NCBI RefSeq assembly: GCF_017873335.1
Contig: NZ_JAGGKB010000006.1
Span: forward strand, 41,085 to 105,084
From: Thermococcus stetteri
GTDB taxonomy: Archaea > Methanobacteriota_B > Thermococci > Thermococcales > Thermococcaceae
DNA: 64,000 nucleotides
Direction of reading: 5' to 3'
This document shows, in pieces, positions 1 to 8,859 of this stretch. A model generated the notes under the pieces. That model made no database searches, was not told where the DNA came from, and saw only the letters and a program-made list of their open reading frames with translations. How positions within the stretch are numbered: the stretch's first letter is position 1; each line of letters opens with the position of its first letter. Both the position numbers and the translations under genes were made by a program.

Positions 1-2
1 TA

Positions 3-2012
3 GTTGAAGGGCTCTCTGAGCTTCTACGAAGGGCAGGCTTCAGGGAGGTTGGAAGGGAGTACAAAAGAATTGGGAATGCCAGAATTGCTATGGTTATGGG
101 TGAAAGGGAGAACATCTTCACTCAAAAGGAAACAATGGTCATAGCCGTTGCGAGAGGAGCTATTAAAGGGGGAGACCTCCAAAAGCTCCTCTCTGATTAT
201 GGGGACGGCGTTGTCCTTATCCCCTTTGATGGCCTCGATGGGACCATCGAGGGGGTGAGAGTTCTAACTCCCGAATGGCTGGCTGAGGTCTTCACCAGGT
301 ATGAAATAAAGCCTCCACGAACAATCCTTGAGAAGTTCCTTCCAATAGAAGAGGAGGTAGATTTCCTGAGAGAGTTCGTCCTCGATGGTCCCCTTCTCAC
401 CCAGATCTCCCCTGCAAAGCTTATTGAGAGGGCTAAAAAACGGCTCTCCTACCGGTATGGGGTTGACCCTGAGTCCATCCAGCCAAAAAAGCTTGCCCTA
501 AGCCTTAGGGAAGTGTTTGTTTTCACATGGGTTTCAGGGGAGAGCACTAAACGGGCTCTTGTTGAGGAGAAAAGGGTAGTTCTCGACACCGATTCAGAAA
601 ATCTAAAAGGTCTGGCAATGAGGGTTCTGCTTGAGGACGTTGCTACTGTTCAGGCATCAGAGCTCGTGTTTGAAAAAATGGATAACCCCGAAGAGGCGCT
701 TGTGAGGGAGGCCACAAGAGCTGGGATCCTTGACTTAAAGATCGTTGAACAGAGAAAGGCCTACATCCCAACGAAGGCGACGCTTGAGCTCTCTATCGGC
801 GATAATGAGGCAACTGTGAGATTCAACCTCGAGAACGGTAGCGTTCAGCTCAAAGTGAATCCAATGAGCGAGGATGAGCTCCTTAGGAAATTCTCAGAGG
901 TGGTAAGGAAAGAAACAGGTGAGGAACTGTCCCTGACCAATAAGGTCAGCAAGGGGAAAGTTCTCTTGGTTCGTGGAAGGACTGAGAGGTACGTCGTTGA
1001 GGGTGAGATAAACCGGTACAGCGGAAAGATAGTCCTCTTCAGAAAGGCACTTAGTGAGGGCGTTATACTCTCCATAATCCTGGGTCTTTATCCAGACGGT
1101 GAGGTAGTGAGTGTGGAGAAGAGAGGGGACTCGGTTATTGCAGATGTGCTCACGGAGAAAGCCCTAACAGTCCTGAGGATTGACCCCGAAACGGGCAAAA
1201 GCAACGAAGTGAAGGCCCTAATCCACCCCTCCCAGGTACTGAGAACGATCCTGAAGGAAGAAAACCTGCCGTTTAAAGTGGGCGACTTTTCCCTGAAGGT
1301 GGAGGGTGTTCTCTGGCACAGAAACGTCAGGGCCGTGTTTGAGGGGAAGGGGGTAAGTGTGAGAATAGAGTACAACGGTGAGACCGGAGGAGTGCTGGAA
1401 AAAGAACTTCGGTTATCTAGAGAAGCAGCGGTCCAGATTGTGCTCGCCAAGTATAGAGGGTTTAAGGTCATACTGGAAGAGGAGAGGGATGGAGCCTTTT
1501 ACTTTACCCTAGAAGGAGAAAGGCACATCGTTAAACTCAAAGCCCTTCCAGACGGCAAGGTGGAAGAGGTAGACCGCTTCCTAAGGAAAGAGGCCGTCGA
1601 AGAAATAGCCCTGAGAAAACTCTCTGAAATTGATGAGAGCCCCATCGTTGAGAGCCTGTCCCTTCGCGACAACTGGGAGATCGAGTTCAGCGGCTCAAGA
1701 AGGTTTGGCAGGATGGTCCTCCACAGAACCACCGGAGAGGTTTTAGACCTTGAATACCAGTACCTGGAGAGCTTCTTGGCTAAGCTCTTTAAGGACCTTG
1801 TGGAAGACGAATACCAGGACAGGGTCGAGGTGGAGTGGGTTCTACACAACCTCGAAGAAGGGGTCGCGGGGGTAAAGGGCTACGGGACAAAGGGGACATA
1901 CTTCGCTAAGTTCGATACCCATACTGGGGAGGTCATTTCGAGGGATTTCGTGCCGAAGGGAATAACCTCAAAGATCCGCCTAGCCCAGGTTGAGAGCAGA
2001 TACCGCCCATAA
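3..2012 (+). CDS. Large protein with PepSY-like repeats, 5' end outside the window
   Basis: The frame is open from the left window edge (GTT at base 3), so the gene almost certainly starts upstream and the Met at base 90 is internal. About 670 residues are visible. The first ~90 (VEGLSELLRRAGF...) look like a small alpha/beta, possibly nuclease-like, domain; this is a weak impression. From about residue 230 onward there are several ~75-residue segments in which beta strands end in xTGxV/L turns (for example RTTGEVLDLEYQ and DTHTGEVISRDF), as in PepSY-type repeats. No signal peptide or membrane helix is seen in the visible part. The stop lies 11 bases before the next start, so co-transcription is likely. 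No function is assigned. Confidence 0.7.
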   Translation, partial: VEGLSELLRRAGFREVGREYKRIGNARIAMVMGERENIFTQKETMVIAVARGAIKGGDLQKLLSDYGDGVVLIPFDGLDGTIEGVRVLTPEWLAEVFTRYEIKPPRTILEKFLPIEEEVDFLREFVLDGPLLTQISPAKLIERAKKRLSYRYGVDPESIQPKKLALSLREVFVFTWVSGESTKRALVEEKRVVLDTDSENLKGLAMRVLLEDVATVQASELVFEKMDNPEEALVREATRAGILDLKIVEQRKAYIPTKATLELSIGDNEATVRFNLENGSVQLKVNPMSEDELLRKFSEVVRKETGEELSLTNKVSKGKVLLVRGRTERYVVEGEINRYSGKIVLFRKALSEGVILSIILGLYPDGEVVSVEKRGDSVIADVLTEKALTVLRIDPETGKSNEVKALIHPSQVLRTILKEENLPFKVGDFSLKVEGVLWHRNVRAVFEGKGVSVRIEYNGETGGVLEKELRLSREAAVQIVLAKYRGFKVILEEERDGAFYFTLEGERHIVKLKALPDGKVEEVDRFLRKEAVEEIALRKLSEIDESPIVESLSLRDNWEIEFSGSRRFGRMVLHRTTGEVLDLEYQYLESFLAKLFKDLVEDEYQDRVEVEWVLHNLEEGVAGVKGYGTKGTYFAKFDTHTGEVISRDFVPKGITSKIRLAQVESRYRP

Positions 2013-2023
2013 GGTGGTTGGGA

Positions 2024-2710
2024 ATGAAGACTCTAGAATATGAAGCTTCCGGTGCGGCGGTTGGTGGTTTAGTCGTTTTCATAGCTTTTTCAGTTGTCTT
2101 TTTCTCGTTTGCCTTGCCCGTAATAAAAATGGCGGGAACGACTTTCCAGATGATATTTCTGACGTTCATGGCTATCTTCCTCGCAGTTCCTGTAATCCTG
2201 CTTTTGAGAATCAGGAGTGCCAAAAACAAGGTTTCTTCTTTTATGAGGGACGCGAGCATAGGGGAGACCGTGACCCTCCCACAGCCCGTCCAGTATGAGG
2301 TCGGGACGTACACGTGTACTGGTGAATGGAGGGGCAGTGGAAAGAACAGGCACTACTACACGTCCCACACGTTCAGGAGAATTAAAAGCGGAGAAGGAGC
2401 GACGATAACTATCCCTAAGGGGCCTTTTATTGCTACAGTGAAGCGGGACGACAGCGGGTTAATTGAGTTTCCCGCGGTACGGATATTGAGTGAACCATAC
2501 AGAAACGTGCTGCTCCTTTATATGTCCTCGAAGGGAAAAGTCAATGCCTCGGGCACAATTGAAGTCACCACAGAAAATGATTCTGCTCAACTCTCCCTCG
2601 ACGGGGTTGGTAAATCCCTGACTGGGACGGTGTATACAACCCTTCAGAAGGCGAGGAAGGCGAAGGTGGAGATATTCCACACTGCCTGGAGAAAAACCGC
2701 TTCAAAATAG
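2024..2710 (+). CDS. Membrane protein with two N-terminal helices and a soluble beta-rich domain
   Basis: Unrecognised protein of 228 residues. Two hydrophobic helices lie near residues 10-35 and 40-62 (AVGGLVVFIAFSVVFF; IFLTFMAIFLAVPVILLL). A polar, beta-rich domain of ~160 residues follows, containing TYTCTGEWRGSGKNRHYYTS. The ATG at 2024 is chosen because GGTGG (2013-2017) sits six bases before it; the TTG at 2018 directly abuts that ribosome site. The layout resembles small membrane-anchored OB/beta-sandwich proteins, but no family is certain. It follows the PepSY-like gene closely and is probably in one operon with it. Confidence 0.75.
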   Translation: MKTLEYEASGAAVGGLVVFIAFSVVFFSFALPVIKMAGTTFQMIFLTFMAIFLAVPVILLLRIRSAKNKVSSFMRDASIGETVTLPQPVQYEVGTYTCTGEWRGSGKNRHYYTSHTFRRIKSGEGATITIPKGPFIATVKRDDSGLIEFPAVRILSEPYRNVLLLYMSSKGKVNASGTIEVTTENDSAQLSLDGVGKSLTGTVYTTLQKARKAKVEIFHTAWRKTASK

Positions 2711-2973
2711 GTGAGGGGGCGGCCTTCGACTTCTCACGGGAGCTTCTTCCGGAAGAGAACACGCTCATAGTAGCCTACGACGGTTTTTCCCCGAGGGACT
2801 TCAGGAGGCTCATGGGTGGAGGGGAATACATCATGGGACATGGGCTTTAAGGAATCAGGTTGGTCCTTGACATTCCGCTTCGTCCAGATGTCGCTGAGGA
2901 AGGCTCCTTCGAGGTCGTTCCCGAGGATGAAAACGGGAGAGAAAAAGAGCTTGCAGATGCTTGGGGCTTTTGA
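2710..2973 (+). pseudogene. Remnant of a coding sequence with an internal TAA
   Basis: After the stop of the membrane protein, one frame reads like real protein for 87 codons (GEGAAFDFSRELLPEENT... then GIRLVLDIPLRPDVAEEGSF...), interrupted by a single in-frame TAA at 2848-2850 and ending at TGA 2971-2973. Composition is that of a normal acidic thermococcal protein, and no start with a ribosome site is visible. It is read as the 3' remnant of a decayed gene, possibly once part of the preceding operon. The parent family is not recognised. Confidence 0.5.
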
Positions 2974-3002
2974 ATGGTGCTTCAATTTCCACTCGTTTTC
3001 AG

Positions 3003-3785
3003 TTATTCCTCAGCGGAATGTTCTACAAACCAATTCACTATAACCCTGTGGAACTCCTCCCCCCACTCAGGATCCTCAAATATCTCGTGGTAAGCTCCCT
3101 CGAACTCCTTCAGCGTCTTGTCCTCGACCTTAAGCTCCTCGAAGAGCTTCCTCGACCCTTCCGGAGGAGTTATGACGTCCCCAGTGCCAACGAGGAGGAG
3201 CACGGGCACTTTAATCCTGTCCGCCTCCCTGTGGGCTAGCTCCATGTTCTCGAAGATGCTCCTTCCGAGCCTTGCGGAAACCCTGTCGTGGACGAGCGGG
3301 TCTTCGATGTAGCGCTTCACTGCATCGGGATTCCTCGAGAGGAGCTCGGGCTTTATGCCGTTGGAGAGAGTAACCCCCGGCGCTATCCTGCCCAGGACTT
3401 TGGCGAGGGCAACCATGAAGCCCGGCGTTTTAGGACTTTTGGCCAGGGCGGGAGAGGAAGCAACGACACCCCTTATTTTATCGGGCCTCGTCTCGGCGTA
3501 GCGGATTACGGTTAGACCGCCGAGGCTGTGGCCGAAGAGGAACGGTTTTTCACCCAATTCTTCAATTATGGAATCAATTATTTCCATAGCCTCCTCCACG
3601 CTGGTGTGACCCCTCTTCCCCGGGCTCTTCCCGTGTCCCGGCCAGTCGAAAGTATAAACCCCGAACCCTGCCTCGTTGAGCATTGAGATCAGCTTTCCAT
3701 AGCGGCCGCTGTGCTCCCCAAGGCCGTGGACGAGAACCACCCATCCCCTCTTAGGAGTTCCGAACTTAGCCTTGTAGACTTCCAC
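3003..3785 (-). CDS. Alpha/beta hydrolase, lysophospholipase/monoacylglycerol lipase type
   Basis: Protein of 260 residues with the full serine-hydrolase layout: oxyanion HG at 20-21, nucleophile elbow GHSLGG with Ser87, acid in LLLVGTGDVITP near 208 and His in AYHEIFED near 236. The GHGKSPGKRGH segment and the overall size match the Serine aminopeptidase S33/monoacylglycerol-lipase clan. It would hydrolyse carboxylic esters such as lysolipids or monoacylglycerols in the cytoplasm; the substrate is not deducible. It starts at GTG 3785 with GGAGGTG just upstream. The gene is monocistronic or the last of its unit, converging with the remnant at 2710-2973. Confidence 0.85.
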   Translation of the reverse strand: MEVYKAKFGTPKRGWVVLVHGLGEHSGRYGKLISMLNEAGFGVYTFDWPGHGKSPGKRGHTSVEEAMEIIDSIIEELGEKPFLFGHSLGGLTVIRYAETRPDKIRGVVASSPALAKSPKTPGFMVALAKVLGRIAPGVTLSNGIKPELLSRNPDAVKRYIEDPLVHDRVSARLGRSIFENMELAHREADRIKVPVLLLVGTGDVITPPEGSRKLFEELKVEDKTLKEFEGAYHEIFEDPEWGEEFHRVIVNWFVEHSAEE

Positions 3786-3788
3786 ACC

Positions 3789-4188
3789 TCACACCTCCAG
3801 CCAAATCCTCTTGAGCGGAAGTTTATCAAAATCATCATCCTCACTCACGATCGCCTGGAGGCCGTTGTTCTGAATCGTGGCGGCGTGGAGGGCATCAAAG
3901 GGACGGAGGCCGTACTTGAGGATAAGTTCTCTGGCAGTTAGGTAGGTTAATAGAGAGCACCCTAACAGAGAGTAGTACAATGTCCTCTATGAAAGCGATG
4001 GTCTCTGGATAGCTCACTCCGTATTTCTTTTTGGAAAAGTGAATGAGTTCGTCCAAAACGAGGACGTTCGTGTAAACTTCGTTGTCCTTAACCAGTCTTG
4101 TGTAAAATGCATCAAGCCTCTCGGCAACCTCTTCATTTATGTTGGCATTTAGATAGACAAAAAGGTTGGTGTCAATAAACAGCTTCAT
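3789..4188 (-). pseudogene. PIN-domain toxin (VapC family), frameshifted
   Basis: The first part (ATG 4188, MKLFIDTNLFVYLNANINEE...) carries the first PIN acidic residue (FIDTN) and the conserved VLDELIHF segment. Near 3950-3960 the frame breaks: the true continuation TYLTARELILKYGLRPFDALHAA, with the later PIN acidics in RPFDALHA and SEDDDFD, lies in the neighbouring frame and ends at 3789. PIN toxins are Mg-dependent RNases. The start overlaps the end of the antitoxin gene by 17 bases, as in a normal TA operon. The frameshift would remove the last acidic residues, so the toxin should be dead unless recoded. Confidence 0.8.
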
Positions 4189-4458
4189 CCTCAAGCCCCC
4201 AAGCCTCATCGAACTCGTCTTCGAGGCTTACTCCTTTGAGCTCTCCCAGTTTGGCTGGTTTTGTCTCTTTTCTCTTTTTGTGATACTCCTTGAGCTTTTT
4301 CAGGAGTTCTTCCGTATCCGGTGCTCTCTTGATAACCAGTTCATTCGCCCTTGGCTCCACTATAACCTCTCCCCCTCCTTTATCCCGTAGGCCTCCCTGA
4401 AGACCTTGGGTATTACTATCTGGCCCTTCGGGCCGACCTTCAGGCGTATGCTGACCAT
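4172..4458 (-). pseudogene. AbrB/SpoVT-type antitoxin of the PIN toxin, frameshifted
   Basis: From ATG 4458 (GGTGAT ribosome site upstream) the sequence reads MVSIRLKVGPKGQIVIPKVF, a clear AbrB/MazE swapped-hairpin DNA-binding start. It runs into a stop after IKEGERL. The continuation GEVIVEPRANELVIKRAPDT is one base out of frame, and a run of five G inside AAGGAGGGGGAG is the likely site of a one-base loss. The C-terminal part (to EDEAVY) would be the toxin-binding tail. Both partners of this TA pair are therefore broken by independent frameshifts. A sequencing error in the G run cannot be excluded. Confidence 0.75.
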
Positions 4459-4524
4459 TGGTATCACCATGTATAACTTATGGTTCAACCAATAAAAGGG
4501 TTGCGCGAAGAAGAAGGGAAGGAC

Positions 4525-5181
4525 CTAAGAAGAGAACGGACTTTCTTTGAGCTTTTCGTTGGCAAAGCGGACGATTTTCTCAACGGTCTCCTTTATCGTG
4601 TCTGGATCCGGCTTCATCTGGACGTAGAAGACGTTCGTCTTTGGGGTTAACGCTATGTGCTTGATGTCCTTGGGGTTGGGAAGGTTCTCAAGCAGGGCCT
4701 TCAGGTTTTCCATGTCTCTCCTCTTCTCAAACAAAGCTTCGTACTTCTTGCCCGCTATCTCAACCTCTTCCTTCTGGAGGAGCGGTTCGTTTTCGATACC
4801 AGGTTTTAGTCTGTAGTAGCCCTTCTGGATGAGGTGAGCCTCCCGCTTTATCTGGGCGAAGGGCCTCACAACGATGTACAGCTTGTCGTGCCTGCTCGTG
4901 ACGAGTGAAATCGGAAAATAGAGGATGCTGTGCCTTGGGAGAAGCGTTAGGGTGTACTCGAACTTCCGTATGTTGTCCCTGTTGATCTTATAATTTGCTC
5001 GGAATCCAATGTATCCGCCGAGCCAGACGTAGTCCTTGTCCTCTGGCTTCACCACTTCCTCAATGCTTCTTAGATAGAACTCCATGAGCTGGAGGTTGAG
5101 CTTCCTCCCTTTGTAGAACTGGATGGATGAAATCGCGGCGAGAACCATTATGGCCAACAGCAGTCCCGAAGTAAGCTCCAT
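4525..5181 (-). CDS. Conserved hypothetical protein with one N-terminal membrane helix
   Basis: Last gene of the cstA operon. After a single hydrophobic helix (LTSGLLLAIMVLAAISSIQFY, residues ~3-23) comes a basic/acidic domain of ~190 residues ending in KEIVRFANEKLKE-type helices. The ATG at 5181 is preferred over ATG 5187 because GGAGGT lies six bases upstream of it and abuts 5187 directly. It begins right at the stop of the DUF59 gene, so translational coupling is likely. The family is not recognised. The topology suggests a membrane-tethered cytoplasmic protein working with the upstream CstA/ArsA genes. Confidence 0.75.
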   Translation of the reverse strand: MELTSGLLLAIMVLAAISSIQFYKGRKLNLQLMEFYLRSIEEVVKPEDKDYVWLGGYIGFRANYKINRDNIRKFEYTLTLLPRHSILYFPISLVTSRHDKLYIVVRPFAQIKREAHLIQKGYYRLKPGIENEPLLQKEEVEIAGKKYEALFEKRRDMENLKALLENLPNPKDIKHIALTPKTNVFYVQMKPDPDTIKETVEKIVRFANEKLKESPFSS

Positions 5182-5183
5182 CC

Positions 5184-5492
5184 TCATACCTCCATGTCTT
5201 CATCAAGGGGATAATACCGCTGTAGAGTGGTATCATCCACTACCTCAAGGTAGCTCACCTTGTCCCCTAAAACCTTTGCGATATCTTTGACTATCCTCGC
5301 CTGAATCGGCCAGTTCACGGCCATGGCGAAGGGATGGGCAGGAGTGTTCCTGGCGAAGGCGACGTAGATCGTAACCTTGTTCCCTTCTTCGTCTATTTCG
5401 ATCTTGCTGACAAGACCCTCGCTGACTATGTCCATATTCGTGAAGGGGTTCTTAACCTTCTTCAGGAGTTCCAGTATCTCCTCAATCCTCAA
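5184..5492 (-). CDS. DUF59/MIP18-type protein
   Basis: About 102 residues starting [20 protein letters not shown], the typical first helix of DUF59 (FeS assembly P) proteins, followed by [21 protein letters not shown] proline-rich [11 protein letters not shown] segment stands where the family usually has its conserved T-x-x-x-C-P loop; the Cys is missing. DUF59 proteins (SufT, MIP18) act in Fe-S cluster maturation and are often near SufBC or Mrp ATPases; here the partner is an ArsA-like ATPase. The start is TTG 5492 with GGAGG eight bases upstream. It overlaps the arsA stop, indicating coupling. Confidence 0.75.
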   Translation of the reverse strand: MRIEEILELLKKVKNPFTNMDIVSEGLVSKIEIDEEGNKVTIYVAFARNTPAHPFAMAVNWPIQARIVKDIAKVLGDKVSYLEVVDDTTLQRYYPLDEDMEV

Positions 5493-6474
5493 CCACCATA
5501 CCTCCGAGCTTTTCGAGCCACTCAAGTCCTCTCGGCTCCTCAGGGAACATCGGAACCTTTACGATCTCAACCCCGCTGAAGGTCTTCTCTATCTCAGCCA
5601 GGACTTTCTTCTGCGCTTCTATCTTGACCTGTATCTCTGGTATCTCCCTCGAGACCTCTATGACCTTGTTGAGGACTATCAGGTTGAAGGGAACCCTGAA
5701 CTTCTTCAGGCTCTCGTAGGCCCTTTTAGTCTCGTAGAGCGGGAGCATTTCAGGGTTCATGACCGCCACAACGCTCGTCTTGTTTGGATCTGTGATGACG
5801 TCCTCGACGAACTTGACCTCCTCGCGGTACTTCTTCAGCTCCTTCATAACCGGGTCTTCCTCCTCTTCGGTGGGCAGGACTATCTCCTCCTCGCCTATCT
5901 TGAACCTCTGCTCCCCGTGGATCTTCGCTATGGCCCTTCTCCTCTCGAGTATCTTCCTCCTAAGCTCCATGAGCTTCTCGGCCCAGATCAGGGAAATCCT
6001 CGGAAGGGCCATAACGCGGAGAGTTAACCCTGTCGGGGGAGTATCGAAGACTATGACATCCCACTTATCGCCCTCGAGCAGGATGTTCCTGATTGCCTCA
6101 AGGGTCGCGTACTCCTCTATCCCAGGCGAGAAGCTGAGGACTTCGAAGTACTTCTCGAGGTTGATGACGGTCAGGTAGCGGTACATGTTCTTAAGGTTCT
6201 CCTCGAGGTGCTTCAGATAGCTCTTTATCAGCTTCTCCATGTCCAGCTCGCTGGCGTAGAGGTTCTCCCGTAGTTCCTTCGGCTTGTCGGAGAGCTTCAC
6301 CATGAAAACGTCGCCCAAATTGTGGGCAGGGTCGAGGGAAACTATCAGCGTCTTGTAGCCCCTCTTGGCCAAAGCAGTCGCTATTGAGGCGCTCGTCGTC
6401 GTCTTTCCGACGCCGCCCTTCCCTATAACGAACACGACTCTAAAACCTTCCTTTGGAAGCAGGAACTCCCTCAT
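5482..6474 (-). CDS. ArsA/Get3-family ATPase
   Basis: Protein of 330 residues with the deviant Walker [10 protein letters not shown] at 18-26, switch I region [12 protein letters not shown] and switch [18 protein letters not shown], the hallmark of ArsA/Get3. As in Get3 it is a single-domain ATPase that should work as a homodimer. ArsA drives arsenite pumps and Get3 targets tail-anchored membrane proteins. No arsB is nearby and no Get3-type CxxC pair is visible. ATG 6474 is preceded by GGTGGTGAAA. Its place between CstA, two small paralogs and a DUF59 protein suggests a role in membrane-protein or metallocluster handling rather than arsenic export; that is inference. Confidence 0.85.
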   Translation of the reverse strand: MREFLLPKEGFRVVFVIGKGGVGKTTTSASIATALAKRGYKTLIVSLDPAHNLGDVFMVKLSDKPKELRENLYASELDMEKLIKSYLKHLEENLKNMYRYLTVINLEKYFEVLSFSPGIEEYATLEAIRNILLEGDKWDVIVFDTPPTGLTLRVMALPRISLIWAEKLMELRRKILERRRAIAKIHGEQRFKIGEEEIVLPTEEEEDPVMKELKKYREEVKFVEDVITDPNKTSVVAVMNPEMLPLYETKRAYESLKKFRVPFNLIVLNKVIEVSREIPEIQVKIEAQKKVLAEIEKTFSGVEIVKVPMFPEEPRGLEWLEKLGGMVVED

Positions 6475-6484
6475 TTTCACCACC

Positions 6485-6766
6485 TCAGTCTATGTCGAAC
6501 ATCCCGGCTATCTCCCCGAAGATGTCGTCCATATTGACAGCCCTCTGGTGCATAACGTAGAGCTCCCTCGCCATGTGGGGCATCAGCCTCAGGACAAGCG
6601 TCGTAGGTGGGCTGGGAATGCCGATGAAGGAGCCCATCAGTATGAGTGCAAAGACGTTCTCAAGCTCCCTCTCCTCAAACTCTATGTACTCCGTTGACTG
6701 GTCTTTGAAGGAGCCCCCAAAACCTCTAAGGAACGCCCTTATGTCCTCAACTATTTTCTTAACCAT
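6485..6766 (-). CDS. Small conserved protein, paralog of its upstream neighbour
   Basis: 93 residues, mostly helical, no membrane helix certain. The core [20 protein letters not shown] and the segment [13 protein letters not shown] match the next gene upstream (ELENIFALILFGDYIGLPHP; LLPYVVRELYVMQ), so the two are tandem duplicates. It lies 10 bases before arsA and 11 after the sister gene. I do not recognise a named family. Constant linkage with an ArsA-type ATPase suggests the two form a complex with it, perhaps as a heteromer. No metal-binding motif is seen. Confidence 0.75.
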   Translation of the reverse strand: MVKKIVEDIRAFLRGFGGSFKDQSTEYIEFEERELENVFALILMGSFIGIPSPPTTLVLRLMPHMARELYVMHQRAVNMDDIFGEIAGMFDID

Positions 6767-6777
6767 ATTCGCGCCCC

Positions 6778-7068
6778 CTAAACACCTATCCAGCCAGTTT
6801 TAAGGGAAACCTCCTTCCCACTCTTTTCCTGCATCACGTAGAGCTCCCTCACGACATAGGGGAGCAGTCTGTAGGTGAGCTCCGTCGGCGGGTGGGGAAG
6901 ACCGATGTAGTCTCCAAACAGGATGAGCGCGAAGATGTTCTCAAGCTCTTCCTCCTCCCATTTAATCCCCTGGATGTAGTACAGCTCAAACCCTTTATGG
7001 AACTCCCACAGAAAGCGCAACGGGAGCGTAAGCTTCCACAGAACCTCCTTAAGTTTGCTCTTTTCCAT
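6778..7068 (-). CDS. Small conserved protein, first copy of the tandem pair
   Basis: 96 residues starting MEKSKLKEVLWKL at ATG 7068, just downstream of the cstA stop; the longer frame upstream is only open sequence overlapping cstA. It shares with its sister the motif ELEN(I/V)FALIL-G-IG-P-PP and the closing RELYVM helix, while the N-termini differ (aromatic FLWEFHKGFELYY here). The amphipathic, aromatic-rich N-terminus might touch the membrane or CstA. No known family is recognised. It sits second in the cstA operon. Confidence 0.75.
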   Translation of the reverse strand: MEKSKLKEVLWKLTLPLRFLWEFHKGFELYYIQGIKWEEEELENIFALILFGDYIGLPHPPTELTYRLLPYVVRELYVMQEKSGKEVSLKTGWIGV

Positions 7069-7100
7069 GGATCCCACCCAAAAAAGAAAATGTAAAGGGA

Positions 7101-8837
7101 TCAGGCGGCAGCGGCCGCGTACTCTTCCTCCGGCCTCTTCCAGGCGATCCAGAAGTCCCAGGCCAGGAGGAAGTTCAGGAGCACACCGACTAGAGTTATG
7201 AAGCCGACTGCGTATCTCTCTCCGGCCTCTGATATTCCTGGGACAACAACGACCAGGAACCACAGCAGGGCCAGCGTCACCGTGATCCAGAGGAAGAGCG
7301 CCGGGATAAGGACTGCCCACTTCCATGCTCCCGCTGGCCTCTGTATCTTGGCAACCCACAGGGCACCGGTCATGAGGGCTATACTAGCGAGCATCTGGTT
7401 CATTCCGCTGAAGGCCGGCCAGAGGATGAGCCACTGGTTGCCCCAGGCGAGCCAGACGCCGAGTGCCGCGAGAACTACGGAAGCAAGCCACTTGTTGGCA
7501 ATGATCTTGCCAATGCCGCTGCTCGTGTCCATGATCATTCCAGCGACTTCCTGCCAGGCGAACCTGCCGAGCCTGGTGGCGGTATCGAGGGTCGTCAGTG
7601 CAAAGGCCGAGACCCACAGGCTTGCGAAGACCGCACCTGTCTTGAACGGAACGCCAAAGGCATCCTGCAGACCGTAGGCGTAGCTCTTGGCGAAGATGCC
7701 GACCTTGAGACCGTGCTTAACGACCTGGATGGCGTACTGGGCGCCCCAGTTGTCAACGTTGACCGGTATGTTGAGGCTCTGGAAGACCTGGAGGCCGTAG
7801 ACTGAAATCGAGGCGATGACGATGGTTGAAAGGAATCCCTCGGTGAACATTCCACCGTAGCCAACGAGGAGTCCGTGGATCTCGTTGTCAAGCTGCTTTG
7901 ATGAGGTTCCCGAACCGACGATTGAGTGGAATCCGCTCAGGGAACCACAGGCGATGACGAGGGGTATCGTTGGCCAGAACGGTGATGGCTTGCCGCCGAC
8001 GACGTTGGCAGACCAGGTTGTGTAGGCCGGAGCCGTGAATGTTCCCTTGCCGCCGATGAATATGAAGGCGAGCCCACCGAGGATGAGGCCGAACCAGAGG
8101 ATGTAGGCGTTGAGGTAGTCCCTGGGCTGGAGCAGTATCCACACCGGGATTGAAGCTGCTATGATGATGTACACGAAGAGGAACAGGAGCCAGTTGTGGT
8201 AGGTGGTGGTTATCGGGTACTTGAAGCCGAGCCATACTGAGAGCGCGACGAGGAAGAGACCAACAAGGGTTGCTACCGCAAAGTGCAGGCTCGTCTTGTA
8301 CATCAGCCATCCGACTATCACTGCCGAGATTAGGAACAGTATTGAAGCTGTGGCTGCCTCAGGGGTACCTTTGAATATTCCCGCGATCACCGACATGAAC
8401 GCCGCGAGGACGAGGAGCAGTGCGAACAGGATGTAGAACTCGAAGGCTATACCAGTCCTTCTGCTCATAAGCTTTCCAGCAATCCACTGGACGGACTTAC
8501 CATCGTAGCGAACCGATGACATCAGTGCGAGATAGTCGTGGACGGCACCAATGAAGACGTTTCCGAACCAGACCCAGATGAGTCCCGGCAACCATCCCCA
8601 GGCCATTGCCACCGCTGGACCGACGATTGGCCCTGCTCCAGCTATCGAAGCGAAGTGGTGTCCGTAAAGGACTAGCGGGTGTGCTGGGACGTAGTCAAAG
8701 CCGTCGTAGAGCTTGTGGGCAGGTGTTGGCCTGTTGGGGTCTGCCCGTACGACCTTGTTCTGCAGACCTTTACCGTAGGTAAAATACATTGTCAGATAGA
8801 TGGCACCTGCCACCAGAATAACTACAGCCGAGTTCAT
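7101..8837 (-). CDS. cstA: CstA-family carbon starvation/peptide or pyruvate transporter
   Basis: Integral membrane protein of 578 residues with roughly 16 helices. Family signatures are plain: N-terminal RPTPAHKLYDGFDYVPAHPL, HHFASIAGAGPIVGPA and a middle GSGTSSKQLDNE. CstA proteins are proton-coupled transporters first linked to peptide uptake and later, with BtsT, to pyruvate uptake. ATG 8837 has GGAGGTACAGAG in front, and a TATA-like ACTTAAATGC lies 50 bases upstream. It heads a six-gene operon and is followed upstream by a gene for a pyruvate/oxaloacetate biotin enzyme, which would fit pyruvate as the substrate (inference). Confidence 0.92.
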   Translation of the reverse strand: MNSAVVILVAGAIYLTMYFTYGKGLQNKVVRADPNRPTPAHKLYDGFDYVPAHPLVLYGHHFASIAGAGPIVGPAVAMAWGWLPGLIWVWFGNVFIGAVHDYLALMSSVRYDGKSVQWIAGKLMSRRTGIAFEFYILFALLLVLAAFMSVIAGIFKGTPEAATASILFLISAVIVGWLMYKTSLHFAVATLVGLFLVALSVWLGFKYPITTTYHNWLLFLFVYIIIAASIPVWILLQPRDYLNAYILWFGLILGGLAFIFIGGKGTFTAPAYTTWSANVVGGKPSPFWPTIPLVIACGSLSGFHSIVGSGTSSKQLDNEIHGLLVGYGGMFTEGFLSTIVIASISVYGLQVFQSLNIPVNVDNWGAQYAIQVVKHGLKVGIFAKSYAYGLQDAFGVPFKTGAVFASLWVSAFALTTLDTATRLGRFAWQEVAGMIMDTSSGIGKIIANKWLASVVLAALGVWLAWGNQWLILWPAFSGMNQMLASIALMTGALWVAKIQRPAGAWKWAVLIPALFLWITVTLALLWFLVVVVPGISEAGERYAVGFITLVGVLLNFLLAWDFWIAWKRPEEEYAAAAA

Positions 8838-8859
8838 CTCTGTACCTCCATTTAAGTTT

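Noticed and set aside
5482..6474. Arsenic resistance operon
   Set aside because: No arsB, arsR or arsenate reductase nearby, and the ATPase is the single-domain Get3-like form.
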